From contig JAFQIK010000044.1 in NCBI GenBank assembly GCA_017397545.1, forward strand, positions 1-36,187: 36,187 nucleotides of DNA, given 5' to 3'. The position numbers were made by a program, and so were the translations under genes. Numbering within the stretch: the first letter of the stretch is position 1; the number at the start of each line of letters is the position of its first letter. The DNA comes from Clostridia bacterium (GTDB taxonomy: Bacteria; Bacillota; Clostridia; TANB77; CAG-508). A model generated the notes under the pieces. The model worked only from the letters and a program-made list of their open reading frames with translations, searched no databases and was not told the origin of the DNA. Shown here piece after piece: positions 1 through 8,434 of the stretch.

Positions 1-353
1 GTAAAAGAATTCGAGGACCCTTTTAAGGGTCGCTAGAGAGTTGTGAGCAGTTGGCGGAACAGCGTGCCCTTTGAGGGGCCGCTGGCAATAGACCCTTATA
101 GGGTCAAAGCAAAACCTCGCGTTTCACGCGAGGCTGCTATTGAAAAGCGAAGTATACGACAAATTATATACAAATCGTATAAGATTCTATATAGGTTTAA
201 TTCAGAAAAAATTTATATCTTACATATAATTCATCATTCTAGAGATATTTCAAATCTAAAATTTTAAATTCAAAGTTTAAATTCAAAAATAAATTATGCA
301 TTTTTAATGTAATAATAATGAATTTTTTTAATAGAATTTAACAAGGTGATTTT
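1..353. other. Non-coding leader region with three GC-rich hairpins
   Basis: No convincing gene lies upstream of 354. The stretch holds three short perfect stems: GACCCTT/AAGGGTC (18-33), GACCCTTATAGGGTC (91-105) and CCTCGCG/CGCGAGG (114-132). The rest, 133-353, is AT-rich. A frame open from 43 to 267 has no ribosome binding site and runs through the hairpins, so I do not call it. The hairpins resemble the intergenic hairpin repeats seen later in style but lack their TGTAGGGG start. They may be a repeat remnant or the end of a structured RNA cut by the window edge. Confidence 0.4.
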
Positions 354-1611
354 ATGCAACAATTTAAAAAAATAATAGAACTATTTTCAATTATTGTAGT
401 ACTATTTACATTAATCTTTACTAATGTTATTTATGCATATGAAGTAGAAGAGGAAACAGATTATATTTGGTTGCAGGAAGAAATTTCCATCACTTCTACT
501 AATTCTACAGATGAACCAGTTTTAAATTCTAGATATATAGCAGTATTGGACAGAACTTCTAAAGAGATAATTTATGGGAAAAGTGAAAATATAAGAGTGC
601 CTATGGCATCTACAACAAAAATAATGACAGCTATTGTTTTATTAGAAAATATGGAAAAAAACAATTTATTATTAAATTCAGAAATAGAAGTTTGTAAACA
701 AGCTGCAAGTATAGGGGGATCAAGGTTAGGTTTAAAAACAGGAGACAAAATAGAATTAAATGATTTGTTATATGGATTAATGTTATGCTCACGGAAATGA
801 TGCTGCAATTCAAATAGCCGTAAGCGTTGCGGGAAGTGTAGAAGAATTTGCAAATTTAATGAATAAAAAAGCATTGGAGCTTGGTTTGAAAAACAGTCAT
901 TTTATAACTCCTCATGGATTAGATGAAAAAGAACATTATACTACAGCTTATGAACTTGCATTAATTGCAGATTATGCATTAGATATAGAAAAAATAAAAG
1001 AAGTTGTAAAAACAAAAACATACAATGTAACTATAAATGGAAATAACAAAACAATAACTAATACAAATGAGTTATTAGGGTATTTAAATGGAGTAAATGG
1101 AGTAAAAACAGGTTTTACTAACGGTGCTGGTAGATGTTTAGTAACTTCTGTTGAAAGAAATGGTTTTAATATAATTGCTGTTGTGTTGGGGGCAGATACA
1201 AAAAAAATAAGAACAAGAGATTCAATAAATATAATTGAATACATATATTCAAATTATGAGTTAGTAAATTTAGAGGAACTAATAAACAAAGAATTTAGTA
1301 ATTGGAAAAATATTAATAAAAATAGAATAAACATATATAAAGGTAAATACAGTAATATAGAAATAGAATTAGAGAATTATAATTACAAAATTTATTCAGT
1401 AAAAAAAGATAATATTAAAGATATAAAAATACAAATAGAAAATATTCAAAATAATTTTGAAGCACCAGTATTAAAAAACGCCAAAATAGCTAAGCTTACA
1501 TTAAATATAGGAGAAAAAGAATTAATAAATGCAAATATAGTAATTAATGAGGAAGTAGAAAGAAAAAAGATTAAGGATTATATATTTGAATGTTTAGGAT
1601 GTATAATTTAG
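354..1611 (+). CDS. dac: D-alanyl-D-alanine carboxypeptidase (PBP5/DacF type), one CGGA +1 site
   Basis: Serine-type D,D-carboxypeptidase that trims the terminal D-Ala of peptidoglycan stem peptides outside the membrane. With one +1 shift the product is about 418 aa. Residues 1-30 form a signal peptide. The three active-site motifs are in order: SxxK as STTK at 86-89, SxN as SGN at 146-148, and KTG at 251-253. A C-terminal PBP5-like domain follows. The start is ATG 354 behind AAGGTG. In frame 0 translation would hit CGG at 792 and stop at TGA one codon later. Skipping the C at 792 gives S-G-N-D-A-A, so the shift restores the catalytic SGN motif itself. The stop codon abuts a GC-rich repeat at 1611. 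Family assignment is secure; the exact paralogue (dacA, dacB or dacF) is not. Confidence 0.93.
792..795 (+). other. CGGA +1 site, Gly147 of D,D-carboxypeptidase
   Basis: Context TGC TCA C GGA AAT GAT. Frame 0 gives Arg-Lys-stop; reading CGGA as Gly gives the SGN catalytic motif and joins the two halves. Confidence 0.9.
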
Positions 1612-1668
1612 TAGGGACGGGCGGATTCGGCAAGCCGCGTCGGGAAAACAGTCCACTGGACTGTTTTC
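1611..1668. repeat. GC-rich inverted repeat plus hairpin after dac
   Basis: GTAGGGACGGGCGGATTCGG begins at 1611, overlapping the G of the dac stop codon, and pairs partly with GCCGCGTC downstream. It resembles a diverged copy of the TGTAGGGG hairpin family. It is followed by a perfect stem GAAAACAGTCC/GGACTGTTTTC (1644-1668). The pair may work as a transcription stop or mRNA 3' end for dac. Confidence 0.5.
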
Positions 1669-1709
1669 TAATCCTCCTTTTCGAATCCTTCCATCTAAAA
1701 ATCAGCTCC

Positions 1710-1744
1710 AATAAAAAAACACTCTTTACAGAGTGCTTTTTTAT
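1710..1744 (-). terminator. Rho-independent terminator of the tRNA operon
   Basis: The stem ACTCT/AGAGT with a short loop is flanked by A and T runs on both sides (AAAAAACACTCT ... AGAGTGCTTTTTT). It lies immediately downstream of the minus-strand tRNA-Cys. The T run exists in both directions, so it could also stop dac transcription. Confidence 0.7.
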
Positions 1745-1819
1745 TGGAGGCGTTGGGCGGATTCGAACCGCCGAATCAGAGTTTTGCAGACTCGTGCCTT
1801 ACCACTTGGCTACAACGCC
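1745..1819 (-). tRNA. tRNA-Cys (GCA)
   Basis: The minus strand folds as a cloverleaf with acceptor GGCGTTG/CAACGCC, anticodon loop CTGCAAA (anticodon GCA), T arm GGCGG-TTCGAAT-CCGCC, discriminator T and an encoded CCA. U73 and GCA are the identity elements of tRNA-Cys. It is transcribed after tRNA-Gly on the same strand. Confidence 0.95.
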
Positions 1820-1888
1820 GAATATTTAAATTAATTATATTTTATTATATTCAAGCAAGTAAAGAAATATGAATAATAAAATAACTTT

Positions 1889-1913
1889 GTAGGGGCGACC
1901 ATTGGTCGTCCGC
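1889..1913. repeat. TGTAGGGG hairpin repeat between the two tRNAs
   Basis: TGTAGGGGCGACC ATT GGTCGTCCGC is a member of the intergenic hairpin family (arm GCGACC/GGTCGTC). It lies between tRNA-Gly and tRNA-Cys, inside the presumed tRNA transcript. Confidence 0.8.
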
Positions 1914-1915
1914 AT

Positions 1916-1991
1916 TGGAGCGGGAAACGGGGCTCAAACCCGCGACCTATGCCTTGGCAAGGCATCGCTCTATCAACTGAGCTATTCCCGC
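1916..1991 (-). tRNA. tRNA-Gly (GCC), ordinary 7-nt anticodon loop
   Basis: The minus strand gives acceptor GCGGGAA/TTCCCGC, D arm AGCTCAGTTGATAGAGC, anticodon stem ATGCC/GGCAT with loop TTGCCAA (anticodon GCC), a T arm, discriminator T and an encoded CCA. It should read GGC and GGU. Because the window has an apparent CGGN-to-glycine recoding, the loop was checked: it is the standard seven bases with no insertion, so this tRNA is not an obvious four-base decoder. Confidence 0.95.
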
Positions 1992-2082
1992 AAAAAATAA
2001 AGCATTACTATAATACCAAAATTTATTTAAAAAGTCAATAAATTTTTAAATCTTTTTCACAAACAAAATTTTACATAATAAG

Positions 2083-2111
2083 TTGAAAATACTGAAAAAT
2101 TAGTGTATAAT
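2083..2111 (+). promoter_or_regulatory. Sigma-A promoter, distal, for surface protein
   Basis: TTGAAA (2083-2088), 17-bp spacer, TATAAT (2106-2111). Consensus spacing and a perfect -10. It would give a long leader before the gene at 2410. Confidence 0.6.
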
Positions 2112-2342
2112 TATTATGTACGATTGTTTATTTTGTTAGTAATAAATTTTTATTTAAAAACTTTTATACATACGGGAATTACAGCTTTGGACAATCAAAC
2201 TATATAATTCTTAAATATTATTAAAAATGTCATAAAAATGTCATATTTATAAATTTAGAAAAGAAAAAAACTATCGAATGTGTTTCCGTAAAAGCATTTT
2301 AGATGTTTTTTACAAGCTTACTTTAACATAAGAATAGACCTA

Positions 2343-2370
2343 TTGATTTAATCAAAAAAATGTATATAAT
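2343..2370 (+). promoter_or_regulatory. Sigma-A promoter, proximal, for surface protein
   Basis: TTGATT (2343-2348), 16-bp spacer, TATAAT (2365-2370), about 33 bp upstream of the AAAGGG ribosome binding site. Confidence 0.55.
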
Positions 2371-2409
2371 AAATATAAGTATAAAACTAACTAAAAAGGG
2401 ATGGTAAAT

Positions 2410-5400
2410 ATGAAAAAAATTAGAGTTTTATTAATTACGTTAATATTAATTTTAGGGGGAGCATTTTTAAGTAAATCATATGCAGCAGAAAGAAATTTAG
2501 GTGCTGAATTAGTAAGACCATTTACTAATTCAAAGTATCAATATAGAGTGCCAGACAATATTCTTTATACAATTGTTAAAATATATGATAGTGTAGATAA
2601 AAATCAAAGCAATGAAATGTTGTATACTAAAGCTCTTTACTGTTTAAGAGGAGGAGTTGGATTTGGTGCAGATGATACAACTGATGTATCAAAAACTCCT
2701 ATTACATATAATGAACTTGGAGAAATGCACAAAGACGCTAAAAATGTGATACAAAAGTATCAAGAATATTATGGAATAAATCTTGATAGAACCATTGATG
2801 GAACAGAGAATACTGCAAATATTTACAATTCTATATTATGGATTTTAGATGAAGCATATTTACCAGTAGATGACACAAATTATAGCGAGGATGAATATAA
2901 AAAAGAGTTGTTAGATAAAGCAGGTGTTCCTGTAAATCAACAAATAGATATTACAAAAGATGATATAGAAGTAATACAACAATTAGCTATTTGGTATTAT
3001 GCAAATTATGATGAACAAATAGCAGGAACAAAGCCTACAGTATCACAATCAACAAGAACTCCTGCAGGTTTACTAAGCATAAATGATAATAACAATTTTG
3101 ATGGATATAGATTAAATAATTTAAATATGTTATATCAGTACCTTATAGATGGAGCAAGAAATAATGCATCATCATATACAATAAATGTAGAAACAGGAGA
3201 AAGAACTAAAACTGTAAAAGAAAACAAATTCGATCAAAGTTTAAAATTAGAAATAGAAAAAGTTGATTATGAAGAAACAAAACCTAATATAATTACTCCA
3301 GAAGGATATTATTATGAAATAGGACCATTTAGTATAAAGTCTGATACAGGAGAACGTGTAGGAGAACAAAAATTAGATGTAACAGATATTATAGTGTATG
3401 ATGCAAATGGAAAACCAATAGATCAATATTATGAATTTGCTGAAGACAAAGTGTATGAAGTAGTTGAATTTTACGATTCTAACAATAATAAAGTACAAAC
3501 TCTTGAAAAAGGAATAAATTATTATGTTAGAGTAAAGCAAATGTTTACTAAAGGGTGGACTTTTGATAGTCCAATGGCAGAAGAAGAGAAATATGATTTA
3601 AGTAATGTAACATTAAAAATATCTTCTTCATATACATTATCAAAAGCAACATTTTTAATTAGAGAAAATGCGGATCAACCAGTTGTAGAAATAACTAAAG
3701 AAAAAATAGCTGATAGTGATGAAATAACTACGATACTTCCAAAAGAATTTGATTTAAGTCTTCGCAAATTTATAACTTATATAAAACGCGGAGATAATGA
3801 GATAAAAATTGAAAGCAGAGTTCCTGAAATAAATACAAATACATTAATAAATGGAATTACAAATAGAGATGGAACTACAGAATATACAGCAACATATACA
3901 CATCCAAAAAATCCTTTATCAGTAGAACTTGGTGATAAAGTAATATATACAATAAGAGTATATAATGAAGGTGAAGTAGATGGAACTGCAACAAGTGTTA
4001 CAGATTATTTGCCAGAAGGCTTAAAATTTGTTCCAGTATCTGAAAGTACAATAAATGCTTCATATGGATGGACAAATCCATCAAATGATGGAAAAACAAT
4101 AGTAACAGACTATTTAAAAGATAAAACAATAAAAGCTTTTGATGAGAGCAAAACAACAGAAGAGTTAGGATGGCAAAGAGCAACTACAGGTAATGGCGGA
4201 TTATATTATGCAGATTTACAAATTGAATGTGAAGTAATAGCAAATGTAACAGGTCAAGCTCAAAATTTAAGAAATATAGCAGCAATAACTGAAGATACAG
4301 GAGATGATAGAGATTCTGTTCCAGGAGACCCAGGAAGAGATGACTATAATCCTCCAACAGATAATAGTACATATAAAGAAGATGATGATGATTATGAAGA
4401 TTTAGTGTTACCAGGAAAAGAATTTGATTTGGCTTTAAGAAAATATATAATTAATGTTGAAAGAAATGGTCAAAATGTGGTAATACCAAATGAAAGAGCT
4501 TCTAATAATATAGATGTAACAAAACTAGTAATTGGAGAAGAAAAAACAGCTGAGTATGAACATAGAAAAGATCCAGTAGAAGTACAAGTAAATGATATTA
4601 TTACATATAAATTTAAAGTGTATAATGAAGGAGACATAGATGGATATGTATCTTCAATTATAGATTATTTACCAGAAGGGTTAATATTTGATAAAGAATC
4701 AAATATAAACTTTATAGAATATAAAGAAAATTATACTGAAGAAGAATTAGTAGCAAAAGAATATGCATACAAAATAGAAGGAAATAAAATAATAATACTT
4801 CCAATATCAGGAGATAACTTATTTGAATTAGAAGCGTTTGATGGAGAAAATTTAGATAGCAAATTTATAGATGTAAAATTTAAAGTAACAGTAGCAGATT
4901 CAAATAAAGATAAAATATTAACTAATATTGCAACAATGACATATGGACCAATAAATGCTAATGTAAAAGACAGAGATTCAGCAGAAGACAATTTTACAGT
5001 TCCAACAGCAGAAGATTTAATAAAAGACTTGCCTGGATATAAAGGAAATGAAAATAATAAAAATGTATTAACAGATTCTGAATACCATTATGCAGGTATA
5101 GAGGATGATGACGATTTTGAGAAAATTATTATAAAAGGAAAAGAATTTGACTTGGCTTTAAGGAAATATATATCAGCAATAAACGGAGTGGAGCCAGAAA
5201 CATCAAGAGTACCACAAATAGATACAAGCAAATTAAATACAATAGATGAAAATACAGGTAAAGAAATTACTACAGCAACATATAAACATTCAAAAGAACC
5301 TCTAACTGTAAAAAAAGGTGATATTGTTACTTATAAAATAAAGATATATAATGAAGGTAAAAGGGATGGATATGCAACAAAAGTAACAGATTATCTGCCA

Positions 5401-7299
5401 GAAGGTTTAGGATTCTTGTATACAGCAACTGGTGATATTAATTCAGAATGGTTCTTATCAGAAGGATTAGATACAAATCCATTGTATGGAACAGATGGAA
5501 TATATGAAAGCGAAGATACTGTATTGAAAAAGGATGCATATGCAACAGTATTCGGAGAAAATGTAGATTTAAGTACTATACAAGTTATACAAGGAAGTAA
5601 AAACGAAGATGGTACTAGAAATATACTTCCTATAACAGCGGGAGGAAAAATAGGAGAAACAGAAATTAAAGCTACTGATTTAATAAAAGGTTATGGTTCA
5701 GAAGTAGCAGATGAAGATTTATGGCAACAAAGTACAAATAGTGAAACAGATGGATTGTTCTATCAAGAGCTTGAAATAACATGCATAGTATTAAAAGAAA
5801 ATACATACCAAGGAATTCTAAAAAATGTAGCAGAAATAACAGCTGCAGAAGATTTAGAAGGAAACAAAATAATAAATATAGGAGATGACAGAGATTCTGA
5901 ACCAAACAATGTTTATGAAGATCAAAATCATACTCCAGGAGCAGAAATAGATGGTTATACACCAGGTGAACAAGATGATGACGATTTTGAACCATTACAA
6001 TTAAAATATTTTGATTTAGCACTACGTAAATTTATAACAGGTATTGAAACAAATGAAAAAACCGAAGATGTAACATCAAGAATACCAGTGCTAAAAATGG
6101 GCGAAGATGGAAATATAGTATATGAACATAGTAAAGATCCAGTATATGTAGCAACTAATGATGTAGTAACATATACAATAAGAGTCTACAACGAAGGAAC
6201 TATTGCAGGATATGCAGAAGAAATAACAGACGATATTCCAGAGGGATTAGAATATTTACCAGAACATGATACAAATAAACAATACAATTGGGTAATGATA
6301 GATAAAGATGGAAAAGTTACAGAGAATGTGAAAGAAGCAGTAAAGATAACAACAGATTATTTATCAGAAGCAAAAAATAAAGAAGAAAATTTACTAGATC
6401 CATTTGATAGTAGTAAAGCAATAACTACTGAACAACCATTAAACCCAGATTACAAAGATGTAAAAGTAGCGTTTAAAGTAACAGAGCCAAACACATCAGA
6501 TAGAATAATAGTAAATAGTGCTCAAATATCAGAAGATAGTGACGATGATGAAGATTCTATTCCAGATGAATGGAATGAAGACGAAGATGATCAAGATAAA
6601 GAGTATATATATGTAAAATATTTTGATTTAAGTTTATTAAAATGGGTAACAAAAACAATAGTAACAGTAGATGGAAAAACTACTACAACAGAAACAGGAT
6701 TTAAACCAAATACAGGAAAAACAGAGACAACAGGAATAAGAGGAAATGATGAAACAGAACCAATAGCAAAAGTAGAGTTAGATAGAAAAAAATTAAATAA
6801 AACTACAGTAAAATTTGTATATAAAATAAGAATAACTAACGAAGGAGAAATAGCAGGATATGCAACAGAAATAACAGACTTTATCCCAGAAGGATTAGAA
6901 TTTAAAGCAGAAGATAATAAAGCATTTGGATGGGTAAAGGTAGGAGACAATAAAGTAGCAACAAGAGCCTTAGAAACAAAATTATTACAACCAGGGGAAA
7001 GTGCAGAAGTAGAAATAATATTTACTTGGAAAAATGATAAAAATAATTTAGGAGTAAAAACAAATATTGCAGAAATAGTAGAAGATTATAATGAAAATCA
7101 TTCAGAGGATATAGATTCTACACCAGGCAATAAAGAAGATCCTTACGAAAAAGAACAAGAAGATGATGATGATTTTGCATTAGTAATTTTATCAATAAAA
7201 ACAGGTAAAGGAGCTTCATACATACTGTTTATTACAGCAATGCTAACATTACTTGCTAGTGGAATGTATTTAGTAAAAAAATATGTATTAACATATTAA
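2410..7299 (+). CDS. Giant surface protein: thioester domain, five DUF11-like repeats, C-terminal sorting-type tail
   Basis: Cell-surface protein of about 1629 aa, probably an adhesin. ATG 2410 is preferred over ATG 2401 because AAAAAGGG directly abuts 2401 but is 9 nt from 2410. A signal peptide spans residues 1-26. Residues ~45-260 look like a thioester (TQXA-type) domain: candidate Cys78 (YCLRGG) and Gln191 (QQLAIW). Five repeats begin with [KY]FDL[AS]L[RL]K near residues 445, 670, 911, 1199 and 1403; each holds a VYNEG...TDYLPEGL core and most end in a DDDD stretch. The C terminus is SIKTG, a hydrophobic segment, then KKYVLTY. That layout resembles a cell-wall sorting signal but lacks canonical LPxTG. 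Despite its length and many Gly codons it has no in-frame CGG. It is followed by a terminator, so it is probably monocistronic. Confidence 0.85.
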   Translation: MKKIRVLLITLILILGGAFLSKSYAAERNLGAELVRPFTNSKYQYRVPDNILYTIVKIYDSVDKNQSNEMLYTKALYCLRGGVGFGADDTTDVSKTPITYNELGEMHKDAKNVIQKYQEYYGINLDRTIDGTENTANIYNSILWILDEAYLPVDDTNYSEDEYKKELLDKAGVPVNQQIDITKDDIEVIQQLAIWYYANYDEQIAGTKPTVSQSTRTPAGLLSINDNNNFDGYRLNNLNMLYQYLIDGARNNASSYTINVETGERTKTVKENKFDQSLKLEIEKVDYEETKPNIITPEGYYYEIGPFSIKSDTGERVGEQKLDVTDIIVYDANGKPIDQYYEFAEDKVYEVVEFYDSNNNKVQTLEKGINYYVRVKQMFTKGWTFDSPMAEEEKYDLSNVTLKISSSYTLSKATFLIRENADQPVVEITKEKIADSDEITTILPKEFDLSLRKFITYIKRGDNEIKIESRVPEINTNTLINGITNRDGTTEYTATYTHPKNPLSVELGDKVIYTIRVYNEGEVDGTATSVTDYLPEGLKFVPVSESTINASYGWTNPSNDGKTIVTDYLKDKTIKAFDESKTTEELGWQRATTGNGGLYYADLQIECEVIANVTGQAQNLRNIAAITEDTGDDRDSVPGDPGRDDYNPPTDNSTYKEDDDDYEDLVLPGKEFDLALRKYIINVERNGQNVVIPNERASNNIDVTKLVIGEEKTAEYEHRKDPVEVQVNDIITYKFKVYNEGDIDGYVSSIIDYLPEGLIFDKESNINFIEYKENYTEEELVAKEYAYKIEGNKIIILPISGDNLFELEAFDGENLDSKFIDVKFKVTVADSNKDKILTNIATMTYGPINANVKDRDSAEDNFTVPTAEDLIKDLPGYKGNENNKNVLTDSEYHYAGIEDDDDFEKIIIKGKEFDLALRKYISAINGVEPETSRVPQIDTSKLNTIDENTGKEITTATYKHSKEPLTVKKGDIVTYKIKIYNEGKRDGYATKVTDYLPEGLGFLYTATGDINSEWFLSEGLDTNPLYGTDGIYESEDTVLKKDAYATVFGENVDLSTIQVIQGSKNEDGTRNILPITAGGKIGETEIKATDLIKGYGSEVADEDLWQQSTNSETDGLFYQELEITCIVLKENTYQGILKNVAEITAAEDLEGNKIINIGDDRDSEPNNVYEDQNHTPGAEIDGYTPGEQDDDDFEPLQLKYFDLALRKFITGIETNEKTEDVTSRIPVLKMGEDGNIVYEHSKDPVYVATNDVVTYTIRVYNEGTIAGYAEEITDDIPEGLEYLPEHDTNKQYNWVMIDKDGKVTENVKEAVKITTDYLSEAKNKEENLLDPFDSSKAITTEQPLNPDYKDVKVAFKVTEPNTSDRIIVNSAQISEDSDDDEDSIPDEWNEDEDDQDKEYIYVKYFDLSLLKWVTKTIVTVDGKTTTTETGFKPNTGKTETTGIRGNDETEPIAKVELDRKKLNKTTVKFVYKIRITNEGEIAGYATEITDFIPEGLEFKAEDNKAFGWVKVGDNKVATRALETKLLQPGESAEVEIIFTWKNDKNNLGVKTNIAEIVEDYNENHSEDIDSTPGNKEDPYEKEQEDDDDFALVILSIKTGKGASYILFITAMLTLLASGMYLVKKYVLTY

Positions 7300-7305
7300 A
7301 TAAAA

Positions 7306-7341
7306 AAAGATTAGAAGGATAAAAACTTCTAATCTTTTTAT
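7306..7341 (+). terminator. Rho-independent terminator after the surface protein
   Basis: A 12-bp perfect stem AAAGATTAGAAG / CTTCTAATCTTT with an 8-nt loop, followed by a T run, 7 nt after the stop codon. Confidence 0.9.
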
Positions 7342-7370
7342 TTACAAATACAAAATTGTTATGATATAAT
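7341..7370 (+). promoter_or_regulatory. Sigma-A promoter with extended -10
   Basis: TTTACA (7341-7346), 18-bp spacer, TGATATAAT (-10 at 7365-7370) just upstream of the gene at 7391/7397. Confidence 0.6.
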
Positions 7371-7390
7371 TTAATTTAATAGAGAGGATA

Positions 7391-8410
7391 ATGAAAATGA
7401 ATCAAATATTATTAACAGATAATGATAATAGTAAAAAGAAAAACACTAATAAAAATATTAATAAGAACAGCTCAAATGATATAAAAAAGATCATTGTATT
7501 TTTTTCTGTTGTAATTTTAGTATTTGGAGTTGCTATAGGCGGAGTATATGGATATAAAATAATAAAAAATAGCAAAGAAAAAGAAATAAAAATTAGCAAA
7601 CCAACATTAACATTACCGGAACTAGAAGAAGGAGCAGAAGAAATTATAGTAATTGCAGAATCAGAAGTAGGAATTAGTAAAATTATATATACATGGAATG
7701 ACGAAGAAGACGTACTAGTAAAAGAATTAAATGGTAGAAAAAAACAAGAAGAGATAGTAGAAATTCCATTTGGAGAAAATACATTAAAAATAAAAGTGAT
7801 TGATCAAAATGGTCAAGAAACAGAAACAGTAAAAGAATTAGTAAGAGAAGGACAAGAAGAAAAACCTATAATAACAATAGATGAAACAATAGGGAATGGT
7901 AAAGTTAAAATTATAGCGACAGATGAAAATAATAAAATAAAATATATAACATATAAATGGAATGACGAAGAAGAAACAACAGTAGAGGCACAAAACGAAG
8001 AAGATAATACATTGGAAGCAATTGTAGATGTAAAAAGAGGAAAAAATACACTTACAATTACAGCAGTAAACTCTAACGGAAAAGAAGAAACTATTCAAAA
8101 AATGCTTAATGGAGTAAATAATCCAATAATAAAAGTAACAAAAAGAGAAGATAAAGTATATATGACAATAACTCATGATATGGGATTTAAAAAAATAGAG
8201 TTTGAAATAAATGGAAAAAAATATAATTATGATGAAAATATTTCAGATTATGATCCTGAAAAACAAGAAATAGAATTGTATTTTAATTTAATTGAAGGAG
8301 AAAATACAGTAATTATAAAAGCAATAAGTAATGAGACTATAGAAACGGAAGAAGGTATAAAAAACACAGAAACTATATATAGAGGAAAAAATAATTATAT
8401 ACTAGAATAA
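7391..8410 (+). CDS. Membrane-anchored protein with Ig-like repeats, function unknown
   Basis: Product of about 339 aa. Residues 1-37 are polar and rich in Lys and Asn, then one membrane segment (IIVFFSVVILVFGVAIGGVY) places the rest outside: an N-in signal-anchor protein. The outer part has about three similar modules of ~80 aa. Each carries an IxYTWNDEE or related strand and a GENTLKIKVID or GKNTLTITAVN strand, as in bacterial Ig-like/cadherin-like folds. The GAGAGG site is only 3 nt from ATG 7391 but 9 nt from ATG 7397, so the true start may be 7397. It has its own promoter after the terminator of the giant surface protein and is followed 24 nt later by the GGDEF gene, so the two are probably cotranscribed. 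No enzymatic motif is visible. Confidence 0.75.
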   Translation: MKMNQILLTDNDNSKKKNTNKNINKNSSNDIKKIIVFFSVVILVFGVAIGGVYGYKIIKNSKEKEIKISKPTLTLPELEEGAEEIIVIAESEVGISKIIYTWNDEEDVLVKELNGRKKQEEIVEIPFGENTLKIKVIDQNGQETETVKELVREGQEEKPIITIDETIGNGKVKIIATDENNKIKYITYKWNDEEETTVEAQNEEDNTLEAIVDVKRGKNTLTITAVNSNGKEETIQKMLNGVNNPIIKVTKREDKVYMTITHDMGFKKIEFEINGKKYNYDENISDYDPEKQEIELYFNLIEGENTVIIKAISNETIETEEGIKNTETIYRGKNNYILE

Positions 8411-8434
8411 AGAACTAAAGAGAAGGAGAGTTAA

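Larger units (their letters stand above)
1992..2409. other. Intergenic leader before the giant surface protein
   Basis: This AT-rich stretch of about 400 bp has no gene. It carries two candidate sigma-A promoters (2083 and 2343, listed separately). If the upstream promoter is used, the mRNA has a leader of nearly 290 nt, including the less AT-rich ACGGGAATTACAGCTTTGGA (2172-2191). I could not match it to any riboswitch class I know. Confidence 0.5.

Noticed and set aside
43-267. 74-aa open frame at the window start
   Set aside because: No ribosome binding site; it crosses three hairpins and shows no protein-like pattern.
1590-1829. 79-aa open frame over the tRNA-Cys region
   Set aside because: It runs through the dac end, a terminator and the tRNA gene, and has no ribosome binding site.
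1992-2400. Riboswitch in the leader of the surface protein
   Set aside because: The less AT-rich part near 2172 does not match the conserved core of any riboswitch I know; only promoters were called.
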